A DNA stretch of 64,000 nucleotides from assembly GCA_037962975.1 (NCBI GenBank), contig CM075675.1, positions 7,636,001 to 7,700,000 of the forward strand, written 5' to 3'. Of this stretch, positions 47,842 through 59,685 are shown in pieces. A program made the position numbers and the translations under genes. Source of the DNA: Clitoria ternatea. Taxonomy: Eukaryota; Streptophyta; Magnoliopsida; Fabales; Fabaceae. Position 1 is the stretch's first letter. Each line of letters opens with the position of its first letter. The notes below the pieces were generated by a model that made no database searches, was not told where the DNA came from, and was given only the letters and a program-made list of their open reading frames with translations.

Positions 47842-47846
47842 CAAAG
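47842..47846. repeat. Target site duplication CAAAG, left copy
   Basis: CAAAG here and at 56432-56436, flanking the 838-bp LTRs. Confidence 0.9.
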
Positions 47847-48684
47847 TGATCCGGTCTGGATACCGGCCCCAAGGTTATCCGATCTGGATACCAGTTTTAA
47901 GGACAAAAGGCCGACTCAGCCTTCCTAGAAGTCAACCAGTATCCCAGGATAATGATCCAGTCGGTGAACATGCTGATCCGATCTCACCTGAAGTAAAGTC
48001 TTTATAGCCGTCCTAGAGTTCAATCGGTGTCAAAGATATCGATCCGGTCTGCAACACACTAGGCAAACTGCACTTACACCGGTCATCCGAGGTGACATCC
48101 AAGATACCGGGTGGTCTATCTGCTCCAATATCATAATGAAGAAGGCATTCTGCATAGTAGAGTATGTCCCTTTCATCCACCGACAGGAGTAGGTACAATC
48201 ACCAGCGTGATTTATGGAAAAAGTGATTACCTTTCCACCCATGTGACAGAAAAGTGCACCGGTAATTCACCTACCCTCCTGACACACTCTGAATGCTGGC
48301 CCACTCGGATTAACTCTTTATACACGTTATCAGAACCAGTGGGCCCACTAACACCTAACGATTCATTTCCACGCTCGACTATAAGTAACATGTTGCAATA
48401 CATGTTCCAGGTTACGTTGTCCTTGCTCTCTCTCTTGCTATTATACTGTTTGAGCATCTTCTAGCTTGAGCGTCGAAGAATCTTCACAGGTGACACCACC
48501 TGTCGCCCACACCAACATGAGAGGTCGGTGTGAAGGATCTCCTGGACAACAGGACCAACCTCCACACACATAGAGGCCGGATCATAGAGATTGGATACAC
48601 ACAGCCGGTCTTCAATTCCATTCAATCTTCTACTCTTGAGGCTGTCCCGACACCGGATCCTAGACCTCGGTTCAGGACAGATCA
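47847..48684 (+). repeat. 5' LTR of the gag-only element
   Basis: 838 bp, TGATCCGGTC ... CAGATCA. Rich in the word ACCGGT/CCGGTC. Aligns over its full length with 55594-56431 without a length difference. Confidence 0.92.
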
Positions 48685-48704
48685 TTGGCACGCCTAGTGG
48701 GACC
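48685..48704 (+). other. Primer binding site of the gag-only element
   Basis: TTGGCACGCCTAGTGGGACC starts at the base after the LTR. The priming tRNA was not assigned. Confidence 0.7.
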
Positions 48705-49892
48705 CAGTAGAGTTATTCCCACTTTCTGTAGAAGTTAGTAGTCGACAATGGAAGGAGATGGACGCGACTTTATGGATGGTCATGTGGAGGACGTGACCCA
48801 TCAACAAGCTGAGGGGAGATTCATCTTTGAATCACCAGCAACCCATTCAAGGAGAATGGTACCAGTGACAACCCCTGATCCTCAAGATGAAGTTATCAGG
48901 AAACTCAGGGAGGAGTTGAGGGAGTTGCGAAGGGAAAAAGGAGGAACTAGGGACAGAGTGATGTCTCAGGCGAAGGATACTCGCCATACATCTGCGAGAG
49001 AAAGATCCACAACTCTCCAGTGTTCTAAGATCCCTACCTTTGAGAGGAGAGAATAAAGTCAAGATTCAGGGACAGAAACAGTGCAAGGAAGAGGGGGCAG
49101 ACAGCGATGGCTTCTGGGCCATTCTGATTCAACGTCCCTTTCTCAAGGAGGCTCATGAGTATACTCATCCCCAAGCACTTGCAAACGACCCAACCACTTT
49201 CCATCGGAAAGTATAATGGAGAAACTGACCCCATTAAGCACCTTGATGCTTACACGTATGAGGCCATGTACTTGGGAGCTGATGAAGATGTGATGTGCAG
49301 GATGTTCCCACGAACCTTAACGGAGGAGGCTCTCAGTTGGTTCAAAAGTTTACCCTCGGAGTCAATAGATTCTTGGGAAGAAATGGCGACTTCATTTGAG
49401 AGCCATTTCATCATCTCTAGGGACATCCCAAGGACTTCCCATACTTTGGCTCATATCAGGCAGGGGGAACGTGAAACTCTCAAGGATTTTTTGAAGAGAT
49501 TTTACAAGGAGGCTGCTTTGGTGCCTAACCTCACGGAGGCTATTCAACTTCACATCATTGTCGAAGCCTTACAGCCTGGATCTGCCTTTACTTTGTCTTT
49601 GGCAAAGAGTCCTCCGACGACGTTGGAGGAGTTTCAGAGAAAAGCTTCGAAATACGTAGGCATAGAAATGCACTTGGAAGCAACAACGGCTAAAAGGAAA
49701 TCCTCAACGCCATATCAACAACAGAGAGATAAGAATTGGCCTAGATTAGAACGTATGGAGACGCCGTCCCAAGGCAATGTCTCTGATAATCCTGTTTCTC
49801 CGAGTCAGGAAGAATGGATACATGTATTTGGCAATTATGTTCCGTTAAATTCCAAACGCTCTCAGATTTTGAGGGAGATCGAATGGCCAACG

Positions 49893-49897
49893 CTTGC
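49893..49897. repeat. Target site duplication CTTGC, left copy (solo LTR)
   Basis: CTTGC at 49893-49897 and 53062-53066. Confidence 0.9.
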
Positions 49898-50510
49898 TGT
49901 AACACCCCTATTTTTATTTTTATATTAAAATTTTGAAGTAATTAGATTATGACTCTTTATAACTTTTTAATCTACGTACTATTTATATTTTTTTGGAATT
50001 TTTTAGAATTTTGGAATTTTTTTATATAAAATAATATTTTTTTATAATTTTAAATTCATATAAGTGACTTAAATTAAAAATATTTATAAGAAAGTGAATG
50101 TAAATTATAAGAAAATTTTCTAAAATCCGTTTCAAGTAGACTTATCTAAAAATTATCGGTTTGAGAAAAATCTTGATTTTTTCCAATCGTAAAAAAATTG
50201 GAAATGTATTAATAAATTTTTGTTAACAGAAAATTTTAGATTTTTAAAATTTCAACTTTATATTACATGTTATAAAATTAGTAAGGACTGATATAATATC
50301 GCTAAATTTCAAAAAGGACTCATTTTGAATATTTAAAATATACCGAGTGAAGGGTTACTATTTGACTTAATAATTTTGCCGATAATTACTATGCAAAACA
50401 CTATACATGTATGAAATTTTCAAAAGATGTACAGTAACCAGGAATAAAAAATTCAAAAATGTATAGTACTTTTATATTAAAATAATGGAATGCATAGTAA
50501 ATTTTTTTCC

Positions 50511-50520
50511 TATAAATACC
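50511..50520 (+). promoter_or_regulatory. TATA box of the Tekay-like solo LTR
   Basis: TATAAATACC, conserved in all three LTR copies (minus strand at 62778-62787 and 58850-58859). About 130 bp downstream is AAGGTAAGAATAC, which looks like a splice donor. Confidence 0.65.
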
Positions 50521-50744
50521 GAAGGATTTCTTCTTTAGAATTCACAATTTCAGATTAAGTTTTCTTAATATAGTAGTGCTAGTGAGATAGTGGTGGAAGT
50601 GAGAGAAAGAAGAAAAGTTTTTAGAGAGAAGGTTCTGCTAAAATCCTAAGGTAAGAATACTTCTCTTTTATATTTTTTGGGTTATTTCATATCGTTTTTA
50701 GAAATCTATTATTATACTAGAAATAATATTATTTTAAGTTACTA

Positions 50745-51065
50745 TTCTGCATAGTAAAATACTATTTCAACAGTAAATTACTATTTTAATAGTAAATTAC
50801 TATTCAAATAGTAAATTACTATTTACTGTTACTATTTACCATTACTATTCACGATTTACTATTTACTGTTACTATTCACGTTTTACTATTTACTGTTACT
50901 ATTCATGTTTTACTATTTACTATTACTATTCACGATTTACTATTTACCGTACTATTCACGTTTTACTATTTACTATTACTATTCACGTTTTACTATTTAC
51001 TGTTACTATTCATGATTTACTATTCACTATTCACTATTCACTATTCATTATTCAAAATTTACCAT
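50745..51065. repeat. ACTATTT/AATAGTAA array in the LTR
   Basis: A dense run of TTACTATTTACTGTTACTATTCACG type units (14-23 bp period), mixed with AATAGTAAATTACTATT, which is self-complementary. The same array lies at 58365-58680 and 62310-62560. Confidence 0.8.
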
Positions 51066-51339
51066 TTCTGTTTTAAGTAGTAATCTTAATCTTCGTCTTA
51101 TGCTTATACTGAAATAAGATTGGTATTAATATTTCTAGAAATCGGAGGCGCAAAGCAAATCCATTTTGGGTAACAATTCAAGGTAAGGGGGAGTGAGATA
51201 AGAGTATAATATGAAAAGACATAAGAATAATGGGAGGAGTCCCCTACTCCTTTTAAATTTAATAATATTATTATTTTAAAATATTAACTTTTTAACTTAA
51301 CATTTTTAATAAATTTTAAATTAAATATCCGGTTTAACT

Positions 51340-51520
51340 AACTCTAACATACCTATGCAAGGACTTGGACCATTATGACCTATATGGACTGGACTATACC
51401 TATGCAAGGACTTGGACCATTATGACCCATATGGACTGAACAATACCTATGCAAGGACTCGATTATATGGATTTACATATACCTATGCGAGGAATTGACC
51501 AAAAGGACTCAAATTGACTA
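51340..51520. repeat. Tandem repeat, about 55 bp, CCTATGCAAGGACTTGG
   Basis: Two close and two diverged units containing ATACCTATGCAAGGACTTGG and ACCATTATGACCYATATGGACTG. Present in the LTR at 61870-62040, absent from the LTR at 56640. Confidence 0.8.
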
Positions 51521-53334
51521 TATTAATAATCATTAAATTTTGTATTATGATATGTATTAATGATATTTAATTGATTTGATTATGATTGATTGATTGATGA
51601 TATTTAGTTATGATTGATATTGCTTGATTTTGATTGATGATATTGTAATGTGGAGTTTGAGCATATAACGAGCATGACGGAAAGCTAAAATTCAGTAAGA
51701 ATTTCTTACCTTACTCTTTAAATTTTTATTATCTTTCATTTCTTCTTAGAAATTATTTTTATATTTAGAATAAAAAAATTAGTATTTATTTTAGAAAGTA
51801 GACATTTTATAAAAATTAATTGAGATAATTAAATTTTGAATTAAAGAAAAATTTTGTAACTTTAAGTATTTATGGTTAATGATTTAAAAATTATTCTCTT
51901 TTAATAAAATAAAATTTTTAAAAGAAAATTATTTTATTTTTCCAACTTAATAACTAAAGATATTTGGAAATAATTGAGATTTCTACATTTGATTTTGTTA
52001 AGATTTAATTTGAGAAAGATTATGTAAAGTTTTATATATGAAAGTTTTTAGATATTTAAGGCTTAGAAACTCAATTTTCAGTGAGATTCGAAAATTGTAC
52101 CAAATTTATTTCTGTGGGACAGAAATTCAGGGAATTGAGAAAATGTACAGTTTATTGAAATGATATTGTAAACCTTTAAGGTATTTAATAATTGAGTTTC
52201 TAAAAGCTTTAACCAACTAAATACGCGAGTAGTTCATGCATCATGAATCATTAAAGTGAAATAAAATGATATTGTCTGGGGACGGATTATAGAAACCGAG
52301 GATACATTAGAGGAGGCTTAATTACGAGCCTTGGGATGAAAGGGTGTGAAAGGGTGCTTCAGGGGACCTGGGGTAGCTCCCTAGTGTCGGGTACTTTCAC
52401 AATAAAAACTTTCTCAATCTGACTAGTCTCTAAGTGTTTCCATGCCAGTTGAGTTGTTCATATTATTATTATCCAGACTTATGGAACAGTGTAAACTCCT
52501 GGTTGGCCCAGTGCAAATTAAAATTTAAGAGCCCACATATATAGGTAAGTTATGATGAAGATATTGCATACATTCATGCATTCATAATTGATTATATATG
52601 TGATTGTGATTGATATTATTATGTATTGGCTTGTGAAAACCCTTTGTTGCTTATGTCTTAATCAATAATATTATATTCTGTTTCTCACTCCTTTCTCCGT
52701 GTTTTTGTTTCATATATTCTAAATTGATGGTTCAGAGGGAAGAATCGAAGAATATCGGCAGTAACTATAGCATGTTCTAGAAAGGGAGCTCGGTATGAAT
52801 ACCGTGGTCCAATGAATAAATAATGTTAATAAGTAACTGCTTCTGGGCCATGGAGTTTCCTCTCTTTCTTATAATGTTTAATGTTTATTTTCTTCGGATG
52901 AATGTACAAATACTTTATAAAGTTTTAATAATATTTATGAGGTATTTCAGAAATAATGTATATAATTTATTCCGATAGTTTCTTTTTAACAATCATATCT
53001 TTAGTAAAAAAAAATTACGAATTTTTCTAGAATTTATTAAGGTGTAACAGAGGGTGTTATACTTGCTGCATACGGGATTAGGATGCCGCCCCAACTTCGT
53101 AAGCACGGAGACCCTCAGAAGTATTGTGAATTCCATGAACAAGAGGGCCACTTAACAGATGAATATCAGGCTTTGAAGAATATTATCGAGGCCCTAATCG
53201 GAGAGGGTAAACTTAAACAGTATCTTTTCAAAGAAGCTATTTCGGAAAAGCCAAAGGGAGTCCGGATTGACGAGCATGAACAGCAAAGTGTTATGCCCCA
53301 ACGACATCAGGGCCCTCGAGAGGTCATTGACTGA

Positions 53335-55578
53335 GTATCAGGCCATTAAAGCTAAGGACGCCCCCAACTGTTATAGCTAGTCGGTAAGACGGTGTGCACT
53401 CTTTTTCCTTACTTGGGTTTTTCTAATCGGATTTTACCAAGAAGGTTTATAGAGGCATAACCCCGACCTGGCTCTCTTTCTTTCTTTTGTATTATACTTC
53501 ATAATTAATGAAATTTTCCATCAGTTCACCTGTTGTCTTCATCATTTTATTCAACGCACAACTCCGTTGTGACAAGATACTTTCAGGACGGACGATCCTA
53601 ACAGCGTATCCGTTGTTAGTGATGAACCTCTTCGAATGTACAAAGGGGTGAACCATAGATTGAAGGCCCAGATTGTAGGATTAAACCGAACTCTGGGTAC
53701 GGTTAGTAAGTTTGGCTGAACACCGATTGAAGACTCGGATTGTAGGATTGAACCGAACTCCGAGTACGACTAGTAGATTTGGCCGAACGTCGGTGAAGAA
53801 CGGTAAATGGGTAAAATCTAACACCGATTGAAGGCCCAAATTGTAGGATTAAACCAAACTTTGGGTACGGTTAGTAAGTTTGGCTGAACACCGGTGAAGG
53901 CTCAGATTGTAGGATTGAACCGAATTTTGAGTACGACTAGTTGGTTTGGCCGAACGTCGGTGAAGAACGGTGAATGGGTAAAATCCAACAATGATTGAAG
54001 ATACGGCTAGTAGGATAAAACCGAACGCCATTGAAGACCTGAGTTGTAGGATTGAACTGAACCTCAGGAAATGGTTTGTAGGATTGCACCGAACCTTATT
54101 CGAAGGCCGGTGAATGGGTAAAATCCAACACCGAGTGATAAAGGCCGGTGAATGGGTAAAATCCAACACCGAGTGATGAAGGTCGGTGAATAGGTAAAAT
54201 CCAACACCGAGTGAAGAAAATGGTGAATGGGTAAAATCCAACACCGAATGAAGGCTCAGATTGTAGGATTAAACTGAACTCCGAGTACGACTTCTGGAAT
54301 CGGCCAGTTACTATTGAAGAATCAATCGTTATCGAATTCACTCGGAAGCACTCCTGGGAATTCCTCACTCAGAAATATTCTCCCTTGGAAATTCCTTACT
54401 CGGAAACACTTCAAATTTGATGCGAGACTCTTAAATTCTTTAGTCGGCAATATCTCATTGAAGTCCGACTCATGAATTCTGTAAGCTGAGGAAATCTTAT
54501 TTACTCGGGAAAATCCCTACCTGAGGCGCACTCATCCGAAGTCGAAGTATTTCTCTGTCCTTAAGTGTTTCACTCGGAAAATGCTTCACTCGGTACCATA
54601 CTATATGGAAGTCGGAAATGTTCTACTCAGGGCAATCCCACACGGAAGTGTCACACTCGGGGACACCCCACTCGAAAATCTTTCACCTGAGGGATCACTT
54701 GGAAATCTTCCACACAGGAAGGGTCAATCGGAAATATTCCTCCTGGAAGTCTCACTCGGATTATAAGACTAAATCGAGCCCCAAAATCATTAGTCGGACT
54801 AAAATCGAACTCTAAGGACGGCCAAAGATTAATTCCCTCAGGACGGATGATCTCAATCACCTATTCTGTGATTCGATGATGTAACTCCTGGCGCTCACAA
54901 TTCCCATCATTATCCTTATGATGGAAGTCTTTGAAGACTCAATCCTTACTCTTATGATTGAGAAGAATTCCCCCAGGACGGATGATCTCAATCTCCAATT
55001 CTGTGATTTGATGATGTAACTCCTGGCGCGGACGATACCCATCATCATCCTCATGGTGGAATACTATCAAGACCCAATCTGTATTCCTACGATTGAAATA
55101 CTTCTTTCATAACGGATAATCTCAATCACTTACTCCGTGAATCGACGATTGGGATCAAATACGAATTATTGCTATTCATCCGTCCTGAGCACCGCGGTCG
55201 AGAACAATGGATCTACTCCTTCTCTCCCCAAAAGAAATAAGGGTAATATCCCCTGAGAGGTACCAATCCCTTAACATACTTATACTCGGGGACAATATTC
55301 ATTTATATATTTCTTCGTTCTAAAGCTTGTTTATCTTAACTGATTTGATTAATTTTATGAGGCAATTATTGTAATCCAACCTCAAGATTTATCACACTGA
55401 ACGGATTATAGAATACTGAAAAGATATATACATCTAAGTTATATTACTCTTCATGGCATCACAATATTGGGCAATACATATGTGGAAAAACATAACTTGC
55501 ATTCTTGAGGGGATACGCCGGCATGCAGACCTCTCGTGAACTGTGTAGCTTATATGAGCAACTTACAGTCCCTCACAC
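53335..55578 (+). other. 3' non-coding region of the gag-only element with tandem repeats
   Basis: No pol. It contains a repeat of about 167 bp at 53659-54000 (GATTGTAGGATTAAACCGAAC and GGTTAGTAAGTTTGGCTGAA twice), a repeat of about 37 bp at 54105-54245 (GTGAATGGGTAAAATCCAAC, four times), and a repeat of about 130 bp at 54838-55140 (GGACGGATGATCTCAATC, TGATGTAACTCCTGGCGC). Between them are CACTCGGAAA echoes (54340-54760). Confidence 0.75.
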
Positions 55579-55593
55579 AAGCTAGGGGACAAA
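55579..55593 (+). other. Polypurine tract of the gag-only element
   Basis: AAGCTAGGGGACAAA directly precedes the 3' LTR. Confidence 0.6.
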
Positions 55594-56431
55594 TGATCTG
55601 GTCTGGATACCGGCCCCAAGGTTATCCGATCTGGATACCGGTTTTAAGGACAAAAGGCCGATTCAGCCTTCCTAGAAGTCAACCGGTATCCCAGGATAAT
55701 GATCCAGTCGGTGAACATGCTGATCCGACCTCACCTGAAGTAAAGTCTTTATAGCCGTCCTAGAGTTCAACCGGTGTCAAAGATATCGATCCGTTCTGCA
55801 ACACACTAGGCAAACTGCACTTACACCGGTCATCCGAGGTGACATCCAAGATACCGGGTGGTCTATCCGCTCCAATATCATAATGAAGAAGGCATTTTGC
55901 ACAGTGGAGTATGTCCCTTTCATCCACCGACAGGAGTAGGTACAATCACCAGCGTGATTTATGGAAAAAGTGATTACCTTTCCACCCTTGTGACACAAAA
56001 GTACATTGATAATTCACCTACCCTCCTGACACACTCTGAATGTTGGCCCACTCAGATTAACTCTTTATACACGTTATCAGAACCAGTGGGCCCACTAACA
56101 CCTAACGATTCATTTCTATGCTCGACTATAAGTAACATGTTGCAATACATGTTCCAGGTTACGTTGTCCTTGCTCTCTCTCTTGCTATTATACTGTTTGA
56201 GCATCTTCTAACTTGAGCGTCAGAGAATCTTCACAGGTGACACCGTCTGTCGCCCACACCAACGCGAGAGGTCGGTGTGAAGGATCTCCTGGACAACAAG
56301 ACCGACCTCCACACACATAGAGGCCAGATCATAGAGATCGGATACACACTGCCAGTCTTCAATTCCATTCAATCTTTTACTCTTGAGGTTGTCCTGACAC
56401 CGGATCCTAGACCCCGGTTCAGGACAGATCA
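55594..56431 (+). repeat. 3' LTR of the gag-only element
   Basis: 838 bp, TGATCTGGTC ... CAGATCA, followed by the duplication CAAAG at 56432-56436. Confidence 0.92.
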
Positions 56432-56436
56432 CAAAG

Positions 56437-56639
56437 TAACTCCTTAAGGAAAAGGTATCAAAATAAAAAAATCTTTTGATCATATTCCTAAGCCATCTAA
56501 CCCCCTACTTTCAAAAGGAAGGGTTTTTGCTATGTGTGTAGAAAACCAAGTCATCATGCTGCTATGTGTAGGTTCAGGAAGAGAACGACGTTCCTCTTAA
56601 ACCAAAGGCAAACTTGGTTGAAGGAGATGATATAGTTGC
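56437..56639 (+). pseudogene. gag: Copia gag, zinc knuckle part, after the nested element
   Basis: Continuation of the Copia gag left at 47841. It reads FDHIPKPSNP in one frame, a CCHC knuckle CYVCRKPSHHAAMC (about 56529-56570) in another and KPKANLVEGDDIVA in a third, so at least two 1-bp indels have accumulated. It ends at 56640 where a Tekay-type LTR was inserted. The protease and rest of pol are not in the window. Confidence 0.8.
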
Positions 56640-58364
56640 TGTAACACCCTCTTATATACACGAGATATAAAAACTTTTAGAAAGATATACATATTTATCA
56701 CTCTTTATCTCGCGTATACAAGGATGTATATACATCAGATTTCCTTTGAATTTTGAAAGTAAAAAAATTTCAAATTATTCAAAATGATAAAATGAACTTT
56801 CAAAAAATCATAAGTGATCAAAGTTTACAGTATCATATCCAAAGAATAAGGTTTATTAAGGTTTAAGCTTTACCTTGAATTACAATTTTAAGGTAAACTA
56901 AAACTAAAGACTTAATACCTCTACTTCGACTATAACCAATCATTTCCTTATCTTCAAACCATGTGATTTTGAATCCTACTCTTGTCACATCTCTTCTCCT
57001 ATCCGATTGAGGATGAGACCAATTTACCCTCTTGTAATTTCATCCTTTCATCTTGAACTGCTAGCTATATATCATATAACATATATTTTGAACACAGAAA
57101 TTCAAACAAGAAGAAGTGAGAAACAGAATATAATACTTTACAGATAAGACATAAGCATAAGAGTTTTCACAATCTAATATAATAATTTCAAACACAATCA
57201 TACACATAATCAATTATGAATGTAGAGCTTTCATAACATATTAATTATACTTTCATTCACAATCACCCACATAGAATGTCACAATCACATAGAATGTCAC
57301 AATCACATGAATGTCATACAATGTTTTTAATACTACCATCTCATTCATTCTATGCATATAGGCCCTTAAAGTTTTAGTTTGCACTGCGCCAACCAGGAGT
57401 TTACACTATTCTATAATTCCGGATATAATAACATAAATGCCTTTGTAGCATATGAACAGCTCAACTGGCGTGGAAATACTTAGAGACTAGTCAGACTGAG
57501 AAGGTTTCTATTGTCAAAGTACCCGACACTAGGGAGCGACCCCAGGTCACCTGAAGCACCCTTTCACACCCTCTCATCCCAAGGCTCGCAATTAAGCCTC
57601 CTCTAATGTATCCTTGGTTTCTATAATCCGTCCCCAGGAAATATCACATCTCATTTCTCTTTAATGATTCATGATACATGAACTACTCGCATATTTAGTT
57701 GGTTAAGACTTTTAGAAACTCAATTATTAAATACCATAAAGGTTCACAAATCATCTCAATAATAAAATGTACATTCCCATAAGTTCTTCTTTGAACTTCT
57801 GTTATACAGAAACAAAATTTAATACAGTCTTCAAATTCAGATCTCACCAAAATTGAGTTTCCAAGCCTTAAATATCTCAAAACTTTCTCTTTAAAAACTC
57901 CACATATTTATATAATCTTTCCCAATTTAAATCTTAACTAGATTGAGTTTAGAAATCTCGACTATAACAAAATATCCTTTGGTTATTTCATTAGGGAAAA
58001 CCAATTTAAATTTTTGATTTCTAAAAGAAAATATTTTTGTAAATCATTAACTAAGAATACTTAAAACTAAAATTTTCTTTAATTCAAGAATTAATTTATC
58101 TCAACCTCTGATTTTCATAAAATAGCTTCTTTCTAATACTAGATTTTATTTTAAAGATTAAAGGAGTAGGAGACTCCTCTCATTATTCTTATGTCTTTTC
58201 ATATTATATTCCTATCTCACTCCCCCTTACCTCTTGTATCTTGGTTCGTTATGGAATGTCTGTGCGCACCTCGTCTCTGAGTTCTAAAATATACCAATTT
58301 CACTTTAATATAGTTATAAGATGAAAATTAAGATTTCTACTTAAAACAGAAATGGTAAATGTTG

Positions 58365-58680
58365 AATAGTGAGCTGTGAATAGTGAATAGTAAATCATAA
58401 ATAGTAACAGTAAATAGTAAATGTGAATAGTTATAGTAAATAATAAAACGTGAATAATAACAGTAAAAAGTAAATCGTAAATAGTAAAAATAAATAGTAA
58501 CAGTAAATAGTAATTTACTATTTGAATAGTAATTTACTATTAAAATAGTAATTTACTATTAAAATAGTATTTTTACTATTGAAATAGTATTTTACTATTA
58601 AAATAGTATTTTACTATTAAAATAGCATTTTACTATTAAAATAGCATTTTACTATTTAGAATAGTAACTTAAAATAATAT
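58365..58680. repeat. AATAGTAA array in the diverged LTR
   Basis: Runs of AAATAGTAATTTACTATT and GAATAGTAAATAGT, the counterpart of 50745-51065 on the other strand. Confidence 0.75.
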
Positions 58681-59479
58681 TATTTTCAGTATAATAATAG
58701 ATTTATAAAAATAATCTTACCTTAGAATTTTAGCAGAACCTTCTTCCAAAAATTTTATTTCTCTCTCTTACTTCCACTACTATCTCACTAGCACTACTAT
58801 ATTAAAAAAACTTAATCTAAAATTGTGAATTCTAAAGAATAATTCTTTCGGTATTTATAGGAAGGAAAATTACTATGAATTTTATTATTTTAATATAAAA
58901 GTACTGTGTATTTTTTGAAATTTAAATCCTGGTTACTGTGCACCTTTTGAAAATTTCGTACATGCACAGTGTAGTGCATATCACTCGGTATATTTAAATA
59001 TTCAAAATTAGTCTTTTTTGAAATTTAGCGATATTATATCAGTTCTCATTAATTTTATGATAAGTAATATAAAGTTTAAATTTTAAAAATCTACAATTTC
59101 TTGTTAAAGAAATTATTGATACGTTTCTAATTTTTTAAACGATTGGAAAAAATCAAGATTTTTCTCAAACCGATCATTTTAGATAAATCTACTTGAAAAG
59201 GAGTTTAGAAAATTTTCTTATAATTTAAATTCACTTTCTTATAAATATTTTTAATTTTAATTCACTTTATATGATTTTAAAATTATATTTTAAAAATTCC
59301 TTCAAAATTTTATTTTAAAAATTCTAATAAGAGTTAAATCACAAATATGTAAAAACATAAATATAAAAATATAAAATAAAAGTTATGAATAATAAATATA
59401 TTTAAAATTCTTAATATAATTTCATTAATCAATGAATACTAATTAAGTCATTTTAAAATTCTCATTCAAAATACATAAA

Positions 59480-59480
<1 letters not shown>

Positions 59481-59543
<63 letters not shown>

Positions 59544-59544
59544 T
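59481..59544. repeat. (ATT)n microsatellite
   Basis: About 21 uninterrupted ATT units inside the LTR at 56640-59685; absent from the other two LTR copies. Confidence 0.95.
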
Positions 59545-59685
59545 TATTTTAAAAAACAATTAATTAAATATAAATACAAAAGTTTCATAAAAAATGATAA
59601 TAATAAACTAACTAATTTGTAAGTATTTCTCATTAAAGATATATTAATATCTATTTTCTATTTGTGTTGAAAATGGGATGTTACA

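Larger units (their letters stand above)
49898..53061 (+). mobile_element. Solo LTR of a Tekay-like chromovirus, 3164 bp
   Basis: It runs from TGTAACACCC to GGGTGTTATA with a 5-bp target duplication and no internal region, so it arose by recombination between two LTRs. It matches the reverse complement of 60308-63389 over its length, including the TATA box, the ACTATTT array, the 55-bp repeat and the end block CCGAGCTCCCTTTCTAGAAC. Its final bases are TATA, not TACA. It sits inside the gag of the gag-only element. Confidence 0.92.
48748..53334 (+). pseudogene. gag: gag of the gag-only Tat-lineage element, interrupted by a solo LTR
   Basis: ATG 48748 opens an N-terminal part with a charged coiled coil (LREELRELRREKG) that ends at a stop at 49054. 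After a frameshift, 49155-49897 carries the capsid domain (LSIGKYNGETDPIKHLDAY, EALSWFKSLPSESIDSWEEM, RDIPRTSHTLAH, GERETLKDFLKRFYKEA). The solo LTR 49898-53061 plus its 5-bp duplication interrupts it. The same frame then resumes at 53067 and runs to the stop at 53332 with the Cys/His block KYCEFHEQEGHLTDEYQALK. The usual second Cys of that block (…TDEC) is Tyr here. Apart from one frameshift and the insertion it is well preserved. Confidence 0.85.
47847..56431 (+). mobile_element. Gag-only (TR-GAG-like) Tat-lineage LTR element, nested in Copia gag
   Basis: Two 838-bp LTRs (47847-48684, 55594-56431), target duplication CAAAG, primer site at 48685, gag, and polypurine tract at 55579. After removing the nested solo LTR the internal region is only about 3.7 kb. 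It codes only for gag; no protease, RT, RNase H or integrase motif appears between 53335 and 55578, which instead holds tandem arrays. It would need pol from a relative to move. LTR copies differ by a few percent by eye, mostly transitions, so it is clearly older than the Athila insertion. Confidence 0.88.
56640..59685 (-). repeat. Tekay-like chromovirus 3' LTR, diverged copy, 3046 bp
   Basis: It runs from TGTAACACCC to GGATGTTACA. Opposite in orientation to the solo LTR and parallel to 60308-63389. Shares the CTGAAGCACCCTTTCACACC block, ACTATTT array and TATA box, but lacks the 55-bp repeat and has an (ATT)n expansion near its minus-strand start. It is followed at 59686 by the polypurine tract, so it is the 3' LTR of a mostly deleted copy. 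Confidence 0.82.

Noticed and set aside
48013..48464. Open frames on both strands that recur at 55760-56211
   Set aside because: They lie in the two LTRs of the gag-only element and duplicate because the LTR does.
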